Assembly: GCA_000611775.1 (NCBI GenBank) | Contig: KK106982.1 | Coordinates: forward strand, 5,164,391 to 5,228,390 | Source of the DNA: Umbilicaria muhlenbergii | Taxonomy: Eukaryota > Ascomycota > Lecanoromycetes > Umbilicariales > Umbilicariaceae | Direction of reading: 5' to 3' | DNA length: 64,000 nt | In this document: one piece after another, positions 21,124 to 32,934 of the stretch | How the letters are laid out: every line of letters begins with the position of its first letter | Numbering within the stretch: the first letter of the stretch is position 1 | Notes under the pieces: model-generated | Told to the model about the DNA's origin: nothing | What the model saw: only the letters and a program-made list of their open reading frames with translations | The model's database searches: none | Made by a program: the position numbers and the translations under genes

Positions 21124-23439
21124 CTAACCCCACCCCCCACCCGCCCTCCCCACCAACCTCTTAACCCCCCTCCCCTCCTCCCCCNNNNNNNNNNNNNNNN
21201 NNNNNNNNNNNNNNNNNNNNNNNNNNNNNNNNNNNNNNNNNNNNNNNNNNNNNNNNNNNNNNNNNNNNNNNNNNNNNNNNNNNNNNNNNNNNNNNNNNNN
21301 NNNNNNACCCCCGCCCCTCCCCCCATCAAAGCGGCCTGCGCTCTCCTATGCACCCCCGGCTGCGTCCTCGCAACCGGGACTTCCGCATCGACATTAAGAT
21401 CCCACACCTCGAGACTCCCGCCCCCGTCCACGAGCGCGAAGATCGACGCCCGATGCGGCGACCACCGCGCGTCGTACACCACGTCTTCGCGCACAAACTC
21501 CATCACCGGCGTCAAACTCGCCACGTCCCCCCCCGGCGCCCCACCGATCCCGCCGCCCGACGACGACATCAGAGCCGCCGAAGCTGTCGTGCCGCCGGAG
21601 GAGGAGGAGGAGCTGGAGGTGGTGGAAGTCGCGGCGGACCGCACCTTCCACAAGCGCACGCTCCAGTCCAAACTCGCACTGAGCACCAGATCGCCGAGAT
21701 CGACCTGCCCGCGCGCGGGGTGGAAATCCACGCTCATGACCGGGGCGGCGTGGCCTTGATAGCGGATGCGGGCGTCGACGCCGGCTTTGGCCCCCGCGCG
21801 ATCGTACCGGTGGCAGGGGTAGATAGTGCCCTCCTCGGTGCCGACGATGAAGGAAGTCGGGTCCGACGCGGGGAACGCCATGCAGGTCGGGGACAAATCC
21901 TCCGTCTTCAGGGACGCCGGGGGCGGGGTGAGCAGGTGGAGGGACTCGCTGGGTTGGGAGAGCATGTCGACGGACCAGGTGCAGACGAGGCCGTCGGTGG
22001 AGCAGGAGAGGATGTTGTGGGCGTTTTGGGTGCCGACGAGGTCGAGGGCGTAGATGGGGTGGGTGTGCCCGGCGGAGTGGGCGCCTGTGAGGGGGGTTTT
22101 GGAGACGGGGAGCGCGGATTTGGAGCGCGTGTCCCAGAGGAGGATCTGTCCGCTGTAGCAGCCGCCGAGGATGAGGGAGGGGTGGAAGGGCGAGAATTTG
22201 GCGGTTAGGACGTCTGAGGTGGCGTGGAAAGTGTATTCGGGGCGGGAGTGCAGGTGGAGGTTCCAGATTTGGACGAGGCCGGAGGGGTCGTGCGGGGCGG
22301 AGGGGTTCTTGGTGTAGGATGCGAGGACTAGTTCGGGGAACTGGTTGAGGTGGTTGTTAGCATGATTTGTTGAGATGGTGCACATGAAAAGGCCAATACC
22401 TTTGGAGAGAATGCAATGTCACTGATCATACGCTTTCTACTCCACCGCTCATCCCAGAATTGAGCCACTTCTCGTATCCGTCTACTTTTCTTGCTTCGTG
22501 AGCTCCCGTATCCCTCATCCTCGTCGTCATCGTCCGCCCCGTCTAGACCGTCAAGAGCGTAGTCTGCCAAGACGTCATACTCTTGATCCAATGCCCTTTC
22601 GATAACTTTACTCGACTTCTCCACGAAGTCTAGAAAGTCTTCCGAGGAAGTCACGGCCTTCACCTCATCATTTGTCAACGCACGCGCCGGGAAGTTTTGT
22701 TGCGCAGCTTTCGATACCGGTCCATCAGGCGATGGGTCCTTGATAGCCTTCAACTCCTCTTCTATCTCCCGCCGTAATTGCTGACGCAGCTCTTCCTCCC
22801 TTTCCCTATCTCGTCGACTCTGCTTTCTCGTTGTTCTCGGCGAGCGCGATATCGACGGTGAGAAAACATCATCTGAATCCGAGAATCCATCCGCTGTATT
22901 ATGCCGCCTTTGGGGTGACCATGGCTCTGAAGTTTGTATTCCTTTGCTGTATGTGAGGACTTCCAGCGTCGGAGCTGGGGCGAACTCGTAATTGGTCGAT
23001 GCAGGGACGGTGGTGAGGGTTTGTGTCGCTACGGATGTCGTGGAAATCCTAGGGCTGTGTGGGGGCGCAATCTCGGACTGCTCGAGGTTGGGACGGCCGG
23101 AGCTGAGGACTGAGCTGGGGCGACTGGCTCTTGCGGATGGTGAAGCGGCTCCTGAGTCTTTCGGTGTTGCTGATCCGGGTCTGCTGTCGCCGACTAAGCT
23201 CGAGATCAAACTGTCAAGTTCTCGTCGGTTATCGGGCCGTGCTGGTGTTGGGGTTGCTAGCTACGTAGTGCATCATTAGCATGGACACGGTACAGGGTCT
23301 TGGGTATGAAGACTACCTCTGAAGGCTCCCCGATACTCTGCCTGTTCTGCGTAAACTCTTTCTGCCGTAGCTCTCTTTGGCGCTTGAGCTCCGCAAGTTT
23401 GGCCTTCTTGGCGAGGATCTCATCTCTTCGCTGCTGCAT
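21124..23439 (-). CDS. Cytoplasmic dynein intermediate chain (WD-repeat), interrupted by a gap
   Basis: The minus-strand exons are 23439-23317, 23260-22400 and 22340 downward, with introns of 56 and 59 bases in phase. The N-terminus is a charged coiled coil (MQQRRDEILAKKAKLAELKR), the p150-dynactin-binding end of this family. A Ser-rich linker carries KGIQT (~147-151), the LC8 light-chain binding motif, then REREEELRQQLRREIEEELK and an acidic stretch. From the third exon come WD40 repeats (VQIWNLHLHSRPEYTF, ILLWDTRSK, CTWSVD, VRLWKVRS, LEVWDLNVD). The protein is the scaffold linking dynein heavy chains to cargo and dynactin. The last WD repeat and the join to the C-terminus fall in a 122-base run of N (21185-21306). 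Beyond it one frame reads GVKRLVGRAGGGWG and stops at 21124, my best guess for the end; the frame across the gap is unknown. Start ATG 23439 is the only one giving the coiled coil. Confidence 0.92.
21185..21306. other. Assembly gap (122 N) inside the dynein intermediate chain gene
   Basis: A run of N. It hides the end of the WD-repeat domain. The flanking DNA is C-rich on the plus strand, a common cause of sequencing drop-out. Confidence 1.
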
Positions 23440-24007
23440 GTTGTGGATTGGCTAGAGGGGTCTTAATTCATACAGTCGAAATATCTTACAAAAGATCGGG
23501 TATGGTGGTCGTGTATGCAATTCGAAGGTTGAGTGTTACGCGGCGGACATCGGGGCCGTGAAGGGAGACGGTTCAGGGCATGTTTACCAAGGACCAATGG
23601 GTCCGACACAGCAAACAGCAGTCTCTTAATCTACTGAGCCAGGTTACTAGCACATTAATATACACGTAATAGTCGTCGTCGGTCGATATTGTTACTCTGG
23701 TATTCCAGACGCGTGAAGCTGCGCAGAGGCGCCAGATCAACGCCATGAGGTCCAAGCTCCGCCGCTCGGAAGAAAAGATACAGTAGGAAATGGCGCGGTC
23801 GGTAAAAACAATCCCGGCACCAATTCCAAACCTCTTCACAAACTCGACGACGAGCACAAGAGCTTACCAAAAGTCCACTCGCCCTCATCTCTACCATCCA
23901 ATTACCAGTGTGACCACTCAATCACCCCGGCGCTCAGCAAAGCCACCACGAGCGCCCCTCCTCCCTCCTCAATCGTCCCTCCAACACCCCCACGCGCTCC
24001 TCCCATC
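23440..24007. other. Divergent promoter region of dynein intermediate chain and ATP synthase e genes
   Basis: A 568-base space between two divergently transcribed housekeeping genes, so it should hold both promoters. No TATA box stands out. A C/T-rich tract (CCTCCTCCCTCCTC) precedes the plus-strand start, as is common in fungal promoters. The open frames here are shadows. Confidence 0.5.
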
Positions 24008-24657
24008 ATGGCTTCCTCCGGCGTCAACGTATGTCAATCTCCCCCTCCCGTCTCCATCACCCGACTCCAACCTCTATCCCCACCCCAGCCTCATCCCTCC
24101 TCTCCCCCTTCCCCACCCATTGCCCCAGCTAACCGCCTCCCCCCGCAAACCCACAGGTCCTACGCTACAGCGCCCTCCTCGCCGGCGTCGCCTACGGCAT
24201 CTACCACCAATCCGTCCTCAGCGCCTCCGCCAAGCTCGGCGAAATAAACCGCGACTACCAACAGAAAGAAAACTTGATCCAGCAGGCCAAGGCGGAGTGG
24301 GTTAAGAAAACTATGCCCCAGGAGAAGAAGACCGCGGGGGGAGGCGGTGAGTCCGGTTTCTTTTTTGCTTTGGGGGTGAAAAGGGGGGGGTAAAGGGAGA
24401 GGAGAGGTGGGAGAGGCGAAGAGGAGGGGAGGATACAATTTTTACGGGATTGTGTTCCAAGGAACGGAGAAGCGGAGACGGAGGATGAAGACGCGGGAAT
24501 TGGATCGCATGGAAGGAACAATAGTAGCATACACAACCGCACCAGTCCAATCCAGCTAACGCATGAGTACCATCAAACAGTGATATCCGACCCCAACGAC
24601 TCCCGCTTCGACCTAGAAGCCTACCTGACGATGAAAATGGCGGACGAGGCGAAATAA
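24008..24657 (+). CDS. TIM11: Mitochondrial F1Fo ATP synthase subunit e
   Basis: Exons 24008-24028, 24157-24346 and 24581-24657 total 288 bases (95 residues), with phases 0 and 1 matching. Exon 1 encodes only seven residues (MASSGVN), a split often seen in this small fungal gene; donors are GTATGT and GTGAGT. The single membrane segment (VLRYSALLAGVAYGIYHQ) contains GVAYG, the GxxxG motif (residues 17-21) through which subunit e contacts subunit g. A charged coiled-coil tail follows (KLGEINRDYQQKENLIQQAK) and ends in RFDLEAYLTMKMADEAK. The protein sits in the inner mitochondrial membrane, supports ATP synthase dimers and shapes cristae. Length matches the family. It is divergent from the dynein gene and convergent with PMT1. 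Confidence 0.92.
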
Positions 24658-25189
24658 GGGGGTTGGATGGACGAGGGGCGTGGGAGTCGTGGGGGGATGA
24701 AGGGGATGAAAGAGTGATTTTCGGGGCTTGCGGAGGTGAAGGATGGCTAGTCGAGCGCAAAGCAACCAGTACTCGTGCTTCTTCTTTCGAGTTGTGCGAG
24801 CGGTTGCTGGCTCGAATGATGGGTGGGGCGGAAGCTGTAGAGTGGTGGTAATGGGCATGGGGCAGGGGCCGGGGGGGATTGTAGATAGGGTTGTACAATA
24901 TTATATCACCTACCGTCACTACTCCAACCATGCATGCGGGCCTTGTACTAAAGCCGGGCTCGTGCATATAGGTGAGAAGACTGAAATGTTAAATACCGAG
25001 ACTCTCGGCTCACTTACATCTACAGACCCCATCCACCACCCCATCCGCTGCGATCTCATCACCCCTTCCCTTCCCCCTATCCCCATCCCTTTCCCTTTGC
25101 CCCTTCCCCTATCCCCTTCGTCCCCTTCATTCCCTCATCCCATCCCCACCCCCATCCATCCATCCGCACCCCAACCCCCCCAGCCTTAC
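24658..25189. other. Convergent 3' region with C/T-rich tracts
   Basis: Lies between the 3' ends of the subunit e and PMT1 genes. At 25050-25180 the plus strand is a run of CCCCT/CCCTTT-type polypyrimidine low-complexity DNA. No gene. Confidence 0.55.
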
Positions 25190-27814
25190 TTATTTCGCGA
25201 AATGCAAATCGTACCCCAACCACTTCCGCGCATTCACCTCCGCGACACTCAACCCGGGCTTCCCATACGTCAACGGCAAGAAAAACCACCACCCGCCCGC
25301 CACCACTGCCAGCACCACCCCCGCCGCCCCCCACATCGCCAACACCCCCTGCCGACCCATTCGTTCCCGGGCGGAAACCCCGCGCCTCCCCGCCGCCACA
25401 ATCACCCCGCCCTTCCGTTTCCCCCCCCCAGGGGCTTTCCCGTCCGCACCTCCACTGCCACTACTACTAACAGCGGTACTACTATAACTCGGCTCCTCCA
25501 GCCCGGCGGGGTCGATGTTGAAGACGAATTCCAAGAGGGCGCCTGTGACGAGGGCGGAGGCGAGGTGCGCGGGGAGGTAGTGGTGCAGGAAAAGTTGACG
25601 GCCCATGAGGAAGAAGGGAAGGTAGTGGGCGGCCCAGGCGAGGAAGAAGAAGCCCGTGCTGTTGTAGAAGCGGGAGCGGGTTCCTGTGGGGTGGGTGTTA
25701 GTGGCGATGTTGGGGGAGGGGTGTGGGAAAGAGTCCAGAGACAGAGAGAGAGGGAGTCCAGAGACAGAGAGAGAGGGGAGGTAGGGGGAGAGAGAACGGA
25801 ATAGGGATTACTAACGTTCGTCCAAAGCGTCGATACCCCGCCGCTGGGAGAGTTGATCCGCGCCCACGATACCAGCGAAGACGGCGAGGAGACTGCTGGC
25901 GAGCCACCAGCCGATCGGGTTGCCGAGGAAGTAGATCTGCTGCTTAGTGTCGTTTTGCGTCCAGAAACTCACGCCGCGGAGGAGGAAAGGCCATTGGATG
26001 GGCTGACTCGCATATGGGTGACTGCTGGTAAGGGCGTTGTTATGGTAGAACATGGCTCGTTGGAGTTCAAAGTATTTCTTCAGGAACGGCATGTGCTTGA
26101 CTTTCTTCGGTTCTCTGATGCGGCGTTCGCTGTCCGCTGGTAGTGAGGGTATGTCGTCTACGTACCAGACGTTGCTTGACTGCTGGAGGTTTTTGTTGCC
26201 GTTGATTTCGGCTTGCTTGAAGGCCCACTCGGGAAGCGGCGTGGTATGGGTCCACATGGCGACCTTTGAAGGGTAGTGGATGAGCTTGAATTGGCCAGAC
26301 ATGGTCTTGAAATCTTGCTTGCCCTTGGCGTTCTCGATTTTCAGCTCGAAAAGAGTGTCATTGTGTCTTTGTCCAGTCGCTTCTTCGATCGTTACGGTGG
26401 TGAACTCCTGGTTCGTGGGATAGTATGGAGAGGCAACATCGTGACTGAGGAGAATTGTGTCTGTAACTAAGTGGCGAAGCTTAATGAGGTCTCCATTCTT
26501 GACATGATGACCGAGAGCATCGCCGGGTGCGAACGGAGTCGCTGGCAGGATTTCCCAGTGGTTGTTCGTATCGTTATAGGGATATCCAGTCACCTGCTGC
26601 CCTTGGCTGGAAACTCTTCCATCATCATATCGTAGGGGATATCTATCCGGATGACTGTGTAGATAAGTTTTCGTTTCCTTGTGTCGGAGAGTAATTGCAT
26701 CATGATAATCAATGCCCACGGCTTGCATCGACATGATGTTGTCACTCAAAGTCTCTTGGAACTCCGGCGACATGAAGTCGTCTCCTGGTCCAGACCTCGA
26801 AAGTATGGCGAAATGAACCTGAAACCAAAACAGGTAGAAGAAGAACGGCACTAGGATGAGACCAAAGGCTCGGGCTGCAAAGTGTTTGCCAAATTCGGGG
26901 AGAGTCAGGGCCCCTTGGCGCCTATTGACGTCGAGTAGACCCCAGAGATCAATAGCCACCGCGGATCCGATTGTGAAGAACGTAAAGACGCCAACATACT
27001 TGGTAGAGATGACGCAGCTGAGGGCAACACCAGTCAGGAGAAGCCACTTCCACCACTTGCGCCCAAAGGGCTCATGACGGAGTTTGTAGAATCGAATGTA
27101 GCAAAGCACACTGACAGACATGGCGAACACAAGTGTAGCGTCCAACAGGATCAACCTAGTTTGGCCAATGTGCGCGTTATCGAAGAGAACGAGCCCTGCA
27201 GCAACTACGGCAGCTGGTAAGGAATAGCCTGATTCCCACATGATCAAGAAGACGGTTGACACAGTGAGAGCACCGAGGAGCGCAGGCATTGCCCGGAAAG
27301 CCACATATGGCACGTTGTTGTCGATGTACGAGTCTCCGATGTTGTCGAAGAGGAAATGCCCATCGTATCCGACAAACCAGCCCATCAGGGCGAAGAGGAG
27401 CTTCCCAAACGGTGGGTGAACATCGAAGAAGTACGTTCTTTGCAGATAGTATGAAGCGAACTATGATGAGAGATAATCAGTACATACTCGTAGTCTGCGA
27501 TCTTCCTGGGCTACAGCCTCGGTGTCGAGTCCGTCCTCAAAGGTCTTAGGCACGCTGCTCACCTTTCCAAAATGGACCTCGTCAAACACCACCTCGTTCG
27601 GGTGCCCAATTCCCCAGAACCGCGTTATGAATGCCAATGTGGTGATGACTGCCAATCCCAACTTGTAGTCCCATTCCGAGCCGATGGCAGACTTGAGCTT
27701 CTCAGGCTTGACGAGATCACCGAGCTGGTCATCACGGGTTGGTGGCGGCACTGATCCGGCTTTCTTGCTGGATTGCCCCCCTCTTTGCCGTACCGTGGCC
27801 GCAGGGGAAGACAT
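25190..27814 (-). CDS. PMT1: Dolichyl-phosphate-mannose--protein O-mannosyltransferase, PMT1 subfamily
   Basis: The minus-strand exons are 27814-27563, 27460-25816 and 25683-25190, 2391 bases (796 residues); the introns of 102 and 132 bases are in phase. The enzyme transfers mannose from dolichyl-phosphate mannose to Ser/Thr of secretory proteins in the ER membrane. Visible signatures are VVFDEVHFGK (the DE pair at residues 78-79 is the catalytic loop-1 motif) and, straight after intron 1, FASYYLQRTYFFDVHPPFGK. The FASYY/HPPFGK variant distinguishes PMT1 from PMT2 (HPPLGK) and PMT4 (HPPLAK). Then come many membrane segments (AFGLILVPFFFYLFWFQVHF). The lumenal MIR region (AITLRHKETKTYLHSH, VKNGDLIKLRHLVTDT) and C-terminal membrane helices (FFFLAWAAHYLPFFLMGRQ, HHYLPAHLASALVTG) follow. 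Pmt1 normally pairs with a PMT2-type partner, which is not in this window. The C-terminal loop contains a Ser/Gly-rich insertion. Confidence 0.95.
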
Positions 27815-28770
27815 TGTAAGGGTAGTTGCAGGTAGGCACTGGAGCTGGTACACCGTGGATTAGCTACCGTGGTCTCTGCTGGGCAAAGCGTGTCTATCGC
27901 AGGGATTTTGCGGTTGCAGGATCGACATGACTTACGAGGTTAATATGGCATTGGCCAGAGCGCAGGTGCTTTCCCGTGCGATCACTGGAGTAGAAGAAGA
28001 AGCCCCTTGGCTTGAGATGGGATTCGTGGTCTTTCTCGTCACATTCAGCTGCCTTACTCCTTACGCGTGTGGGTCCGAGCTTTTTTGACAGTTCGCCGCA
28101 TGGGCCGCCCCCTGAGCCGCTTCGAGTCCTCCCACGCTCCTGAGGCTCTTTGCAAATACCTCCAACACCGCTTGTCTCAAGCGCTTCGCTAAGGTATGGA
28201 TAACGAATTCTTATTGAGACTGGGTGGGATTATCAGACATAAGCCATACTTGGAGAGAAAACAGCCAGCAGACATATGAACAGACCAGTGACAGTTTTCA
28301 GCTGAGGCCCTTCTCAATACTACCACAGCAAAAGTGAGGTATCAGTTTCTGCAGTGAATGTTGTAGGGATTCATTCAGTAATTGACGGGCCCTTCAGCTG
28401 ATGACTGTCACTTGTTTTGTCCACACACCTGTCAGTCGATTTTTGTCAAGTCCCGCGCTCTCTCTATTCATAAATTTTGTCCTATACTCCTACGTTTGGC
28501 GTTGATAGACGATCTTTGACGTTACAAGGGTCTTGCCATCGCCAGCAAATGCGACACGGAGTGGTTGTAAGATCACAGTAATGATATCACACTGGTAATC
28601 ATCTCCAGGGTCAAAATCTATTTTCCCAATATATCAGACAGAATTTTTATCATCTCCCATCCCTCATCCAAACATGCAATGCTAGAATCCAACGCAACGC
28701 ACGCCTCCAAGAATGCTCATAAACCAAACCCCCAAACGATGCAACATCACCCCCCCACCCCCCCTCACCT
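27815..28770. other. Intergenic region upstream of PMT1
   Basis: About 950 bases between the PMT1 start and the 3' end of the next gene on the same strand. It should hold the PMT1 promoter. No open frame with coding character. Confidence 0.5.
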
Positions 28771-29910
28771 TCATTCATCCTCTACCATCATCCCCAGCGT
28801 ATCCAACTCCGTCTGCACCAGCCTCTCAAACTCCTCCCGCTCAATCCCCGACCCCCTTGCCAGCCGAAACAGACTCTTCATACTCGTGCTGATGTGCTGC
28901 CGTATGGCGACTTCAGCCACCGACTGCAACACCGCCGAATCTTCTAACCGTGACATCGTTGCCGAGTTCGCGGGCGAGGACGACGGTTGGGGGTGGTCGA
29001 TCTGCGGGTCTTCCGTAGGGTTTTGGTCCGCGGGGCGTATTGCACTGGGTTGTGATATGTATGGCTCATTGGGCGGGGTGGGGCTCGTGATCGTAGTGCC
29101 ATTGAGTGAGGACTCCCCGATCGCGGCTCGGTCTGAAGAGGGGTCGTCGTTGTCTAAAGCTGGTTGCACCTGCGCGTACTGTGCGTAATAGTCTGCGTCC
29201 GACGTGGTCCTGGCTTGTCGCGTGAGGTTAGGGGACGATGCCGGGGCAGGCGTTCGGCCTGGCGTGTTGTCGTACTGCGCCCAGTAGTCATCGTCGTCGT
29301 CGTCGTCTTCTGATCCCCCGTTTTTTGGTCCCGCCCCGCTGTTTGGCACTTCGAGACTTGAGCCTGCTCCTACCCGTAGCGCTTCCGCCATCAGAGCCTC
29401 TTTTGACTTCTCGTCCGCCTCTGTTATTGTAGTCCACCATTTATCTACTCCACCCTCCGGTTTTCCAGGCCACGGAGTAACCTCCGAGACCCGCCAGCCC
29501 GTCCCGCCGCCCTCTTGATCTCCTTCACACCATAGATAGATGACGCTGAGTCGGAACTCGGACACCACGACTCTTGCTTGTAATGTCTCATTGTCCAGCC
29601 GCCGGTACTTCAGTTCGTCAATGTCGGAGATCTCGACATCTCCTGAGACCGGGTGCAGTTCGAACCTGTCGCTCTCTATTATGCTTGGAAGTTCTTCAGC
29701 TGAGCTGGCATTCCAGCAGAGGAGCGGTAGCCATGAGTCTGATGAGGAGGTCGCGTGAGAGGAGAGGAGCTGGACGCGCTGGCGGAGTATGGGAGAGAGG
29801 AGAGGGAGTAGTGCGGGAGGTGGCCGAGATGAGGCGAAGGCGGTGGGGAGGCAGGCGAGGAGGGGTGGTAATAAGATCCTTGTATCGGGTGGCGGAATGA
29901 ATTGCACCAT
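28771..29910 (-). CDS. Acidic fungal protein of unknown function
   Basis: An intronless frame of 379 codons starts at MVQFIPPPDTRILLPPLL. The N-terminal 170 residues look folded: helical leucine-rich segments, WLPLLCWNASSAEELPSIIE, and a beta-rich stretch ELHPVSGDVEISDIDELKYR and VSEFRLSVIYLWCEGD with TGWRVSEVTPWP. A disordered middle holds an eight-residue Asp run followed by YWAQYDNTP, coded by (GTC)n on the plus strand, and YYAQYAQVQ. The C-terminus is a predicted helix bundle (LQSVAEVAIRQHISTSMKSL, FERLVQTELDTLG). There is no signal peptide or membrane helix. The WAQY/YAQY motifs after an acidic run recall conserved but uncharacterised ascomycete proteins. I do not recognise a named family. 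Confidence 0.8.
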   Translation of the reverse strand: MVQFIPPPDTRILLPPLLACLPTAFASSRPPPALLPLLSPILRQRVQLLSSHATSSSDSWLPLLCWNASSAEELPSIIESDRFELHPVSGDVEISDIDELKYRRLDNETLQARVVVSEFRLSVIYLWCEGDQEGGGTGWRVSEVTPWPGKPEGGVDKWWTTITEADEKSKEALMAEALRVGAGSSLEVPNSGAGPKNGGSEDDDDDDDYWAQYDNTPGRTPAPASSPNLTRQARTTSDADYYAQYAQVQPALDNDDPSSDRAAIGESSLNGTTITSPTPPNEPYISQPSAIRPADQNPTEDPQIDHPQPSSSPANSATMSRLEDSAVLQSVAEVAIRQHISTSMKSLFRLARGSGIEREEFERLVQTELDTLGMMVEDE

Positions 29911-31132
29911 GGTGAGGGAAGGATAAGCACGTTATGCTGAACGTATGCGTGAATGTCGTTTTGAGGGTGAGCTTACAGCAGTTGTGGGTTCTGGCATAAG
30001 GGCATGAGTGAGGGGACGAGTTTGATGCTCAAGAGATCTGCTCGAAAAACGAAATTCTCATGGCAGTGGGAGAACATGATTGTGGCACAGTGAGATTTGC
30101 CATTCTATGATCTTCTTGCTGACTCCAGGCAATTCAATTTGTTTGCCCCCCCATGTTCGAACGTCAGCGCGCATCACGAGGACGGAGTCCGAGATTCCTT
30201 TAGTCCGGATGGGACAAAGGATCGGCCGTGGAGATGGGAATTGCAGCGCTCGTCTGCCCTGTGGGAATCTCAACATGATGATTATGCAGGGCAAAAGGTA
30301 AGCTAAGGTATGATCGAACCATTGCGCGATCACACGCCGGTGGATTGAGGAGATGGCGATTTCCCCTCGCGCTCCAACTGGGCTGTCAGCCTGTCCCACA
30401 CGACACGACCGTCAATTGTGCCATCCCAGATTTCAAGGTGGGGTCATCTTTCGCATGTGACACGCCGAGCCTCCCCTGCTCAGCCTTCTCTGCTCAGCCT
30501 TCCGGTACCTCTGCTCGTCCTCCTACTCGTACGATGACTACCTTCACAAGCTTCCTGTATCCGGTCAATCTTGACCTTACCGCCCTACACTTCTTACCCA
30601 TTACCCATTGTCCTTCCATTCCTTTGTCTCACTGTAGCGATGCTTGAACAATCTTTCTCAGTCAATGCCACTACATTTCCGTGTCGTGTTTTTTTGTGCA
30701 GAAGTAACCGGAAACAATGTTCTAATATCAGCAAATCTCAACGCTGTCCAAGAATGTCGCACGTCATTGTTTCTCTCTCTCACTTGTGCGCCTTGTTCGT
30801 GATTCGAGCATGGTAGCCTTAGAGAGCCTTCATAACGAAATAATCAACTGCTGAATGTCTTGAGACGAGCTCCCTGGCTTGCACGAATGCCTAGATGGCT
30901 CATAGCGAATTCTGACCTGACAAAGCATGCTCCTTTACCCGGTCCAGCAACTATATTGTAGCGGAACTTGAGTATATCAAAGCAGGATTGAAAAACGTTG
31001 GTGAAGCCAGTGGGATGAAGATGAAACTTTGATTGTATGGTGTTCATTCTTTATCGTTGAAATACAGTTTTTAGCTGAAATGGGAAGAGAGAAAGAGAAA
31101 GATTATTTAGACATTCAGTAACTGAATCATCA
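29911..31132. other. Intergenic region
   Basis: Short frames only. Positions about 30465-30520 hold a small imperfect repeat of TCTGCTCAGCCTT. No gene or RNA recognised. Confidence 0.45.
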
Positions 31133-31893
31133 ACTGTCAAATGGCCAGTCATCCAACCATAACTTTCGATCATGCTCGTCATGAGCATACAAGTCAAAGA
31201 CCTGCTCCTTCATTTGCTGCAAGGCGTTTTTGGTTTCATCATATTGATCCACTCGTATCATGCCAGTTTTCCTGGAAATAGATCCCTACTTATGCTGTTT
31301 TTGACACAACGCATCAGGTTCATGCCTTCGGCCACTCCCTTAGCATCAGCCTCTATCTCAGCTCTCTCTGCTGGAGAGAAGCAAAATGGGTAAGGCGGAG
31401 AACCCGATCGTAATGAACTGATGCTCTGCCAGCATCATAATACTCTCGGCCTGTTGAGGGGCCTACTGTATATCTTCGATTTTGATAGCTGTGCCATGTT
31501 CATCGAAGTAGAGCGCATCCTGTGAGTTCTGCTTCCCTACATCGTGGGCAATGTAGAGACTCCCAAATTGCTTGAACGCGTTGCTCTGGGCGTTCGCACT
31601 TCATGCATAGACTTTCGGTACTGGGGTCTCAAGAACATTACAAGCCTACAGAATATCAGCACCATCGAGTAGAAACAGAATCATCAGCGTTACAAAGTCC
31701 ATTGTCGCTACTTCGCTTACGCTTGGATGATGAGCTTGTCCAGCGTTTGGATTGAGCACTTTTGCAACTACCTGCTTGCGTCTTCCATTGTCATGAGAAA
31801 AGCTTTAGTATCCTGCCCATCCGGATATTTTTCTATTGCGACGCAAGAATCAGAGTCCACAGTTGAAGCAACAATTCGAGCCAGTTCGTCCAT
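31133..31893 (-). pseudogene. Decayed phosphotransferase (APH/kinase-like) gene
   Basis: On the minus strand, from ATG 31893, I read MDELARIVASTVDSDSCVA and FLMTMEDAS. After a frame break comes VVAKVLNPNAG...PSVSEVATMDFV. A GT-AG intron-like segment then joins to NVLETPVPKVYA followed by a TGA where the family has Trp, and then SANAQSNA, FKQFGSLYIAHDVG and IKIEDIQ, with more stops downstream. The pattern AKV-NP...SEVATM-FV...TPVPKVYAW-S is typical of fungal aminoglycoside-phosphotransferase-like proteins. The C-terminal catalytic segments are missing or scrambled. It lies at the edge of the transposon block and is clearly non-functional. Confidence 0.5.
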
Positions 31894-32471
31894 GTTGAAA
31901 TGTGCATATCTCTGTGAAACCTCGAAACCTAATCTGCGTTGCTAACAAAGCGGCCTCGTGTGAATTTAAAGAAAGCGTCATATCCTTGCCAGCCTAAGAC
32001 ATATGAGCTTTGATATACGGGACTGAGACTTCAAGGCCCTTACTAAGGTCTTCAGTTGATGGTGGTTTGTGAAGTGCTTTTTGTATTTGTCTTAAGTTGA
32101 TGTGTATGGTATCAGAGGGTGGACAGATTTCACTGCTAATGAAAGATAGAGACAGCTTCTTCCGCATGCTCTAACGGCCTTGTAAATAAACATACCTAAT
32201 TATTAGCTAGGTACGCAGGCATTTGTTTTTGGACTGCAGAAGTGGACCCCCAAGGCAGTGTCGTGATAAAATGTCGCGTGATCGCCTCCTACATCTCCTG
32301 TGGTTGATAATTATGAATTGTGTGCTACGAAGCGAAAAATCTAAATAAGTGCTCGTAGGAGCGTAATCGGAGCGAGTTCGTAAGCGAGCTCCTATCCTCG
32401 GAGTGGCTTCCGAGGCGCTAGTACACATTCGTAAGGCAATAGAAATCACACTCCAGGACCCGGGAAGTCAA
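31894..32471. other. Transition zone into the repeat-rich block
   Basis: No gene supported. Around 32345-32420 there is a CpG-containing stretch with palindrome-like GAGCGAGTTCG/CGAGCTCC pieces. Composition shifts to AT-rich, CpG-poor DNA just downstream. Confidence 0.35.
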
Positions 32472-32692
32472 TGTTGTCGAGGGGTTAGTCAGCGCCTTGG
32501 CACATTAGTGCCAAAACAGGAGTTTTCTTGAAGTTTTCTTGAGCTTTGCTTTGAGCTTTCCTAATCATCAGTTAGCAAGTCAAATGAAGCACTTCTTTGC
32601 TAGTGGTCCCTATTTAAGTAATTGACTGAATTGAACTCATCCATAATCACCCTTCTTCATTGGAGCTGAAGGCGGGGCTGTCAACGTCAACA
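32472..32692 (+). repeat. Probable LTR (5') of the gag-bearing element
   Basis: The segment begins TGTTG and ends CAACA, giving 5-base inverted ends of the TG...CA type. It contains a TATA-like CTATTTAAG near 32610 and precedes a gag relic by about 240 bases. A 37-base tandem direct repeat (AGTGTGAAG-TCTTAAAGGAA) follows at 32755-32830. I did not find its partner LTR, so the call rests on ends and position. Confidence 0.35.
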
Positions 32693-32934
32693 TCAAATAA
32701 GCTAATACATTCAATTTTCCCTGAAGGACTGAGAAGGTCTTGAAGGACTGAGACAGTGTGAAGATCTTAAAGGAACAAGGCACTCATCAACAGTGTGAAG
32801 ACCTTAAAGGAACAAGGCATCATTCATCAAAAAACTGAGTTTAAGAGAGACCTGACGGACTGTGACAGTCCTCATTGAGTTAATATATTTAATACTTGAA
32901 GCATCATTAGCTCCTTTTCTTTTCTTCAAGACAT

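Noticed and set aside
21348-22208. 286-codon plus-strand open frame
   Set aside because: Antisense shadow of the GC-rich WD-repeat exon of dynein intermediate chain.
24743-25804. 353-codon plus-strand open frame
   Set aside because: Its right part is antisense to the last exon of PMT1 and the left part is polypyrimidine low-complexity DNA; PMT1 on the other strand is certain.
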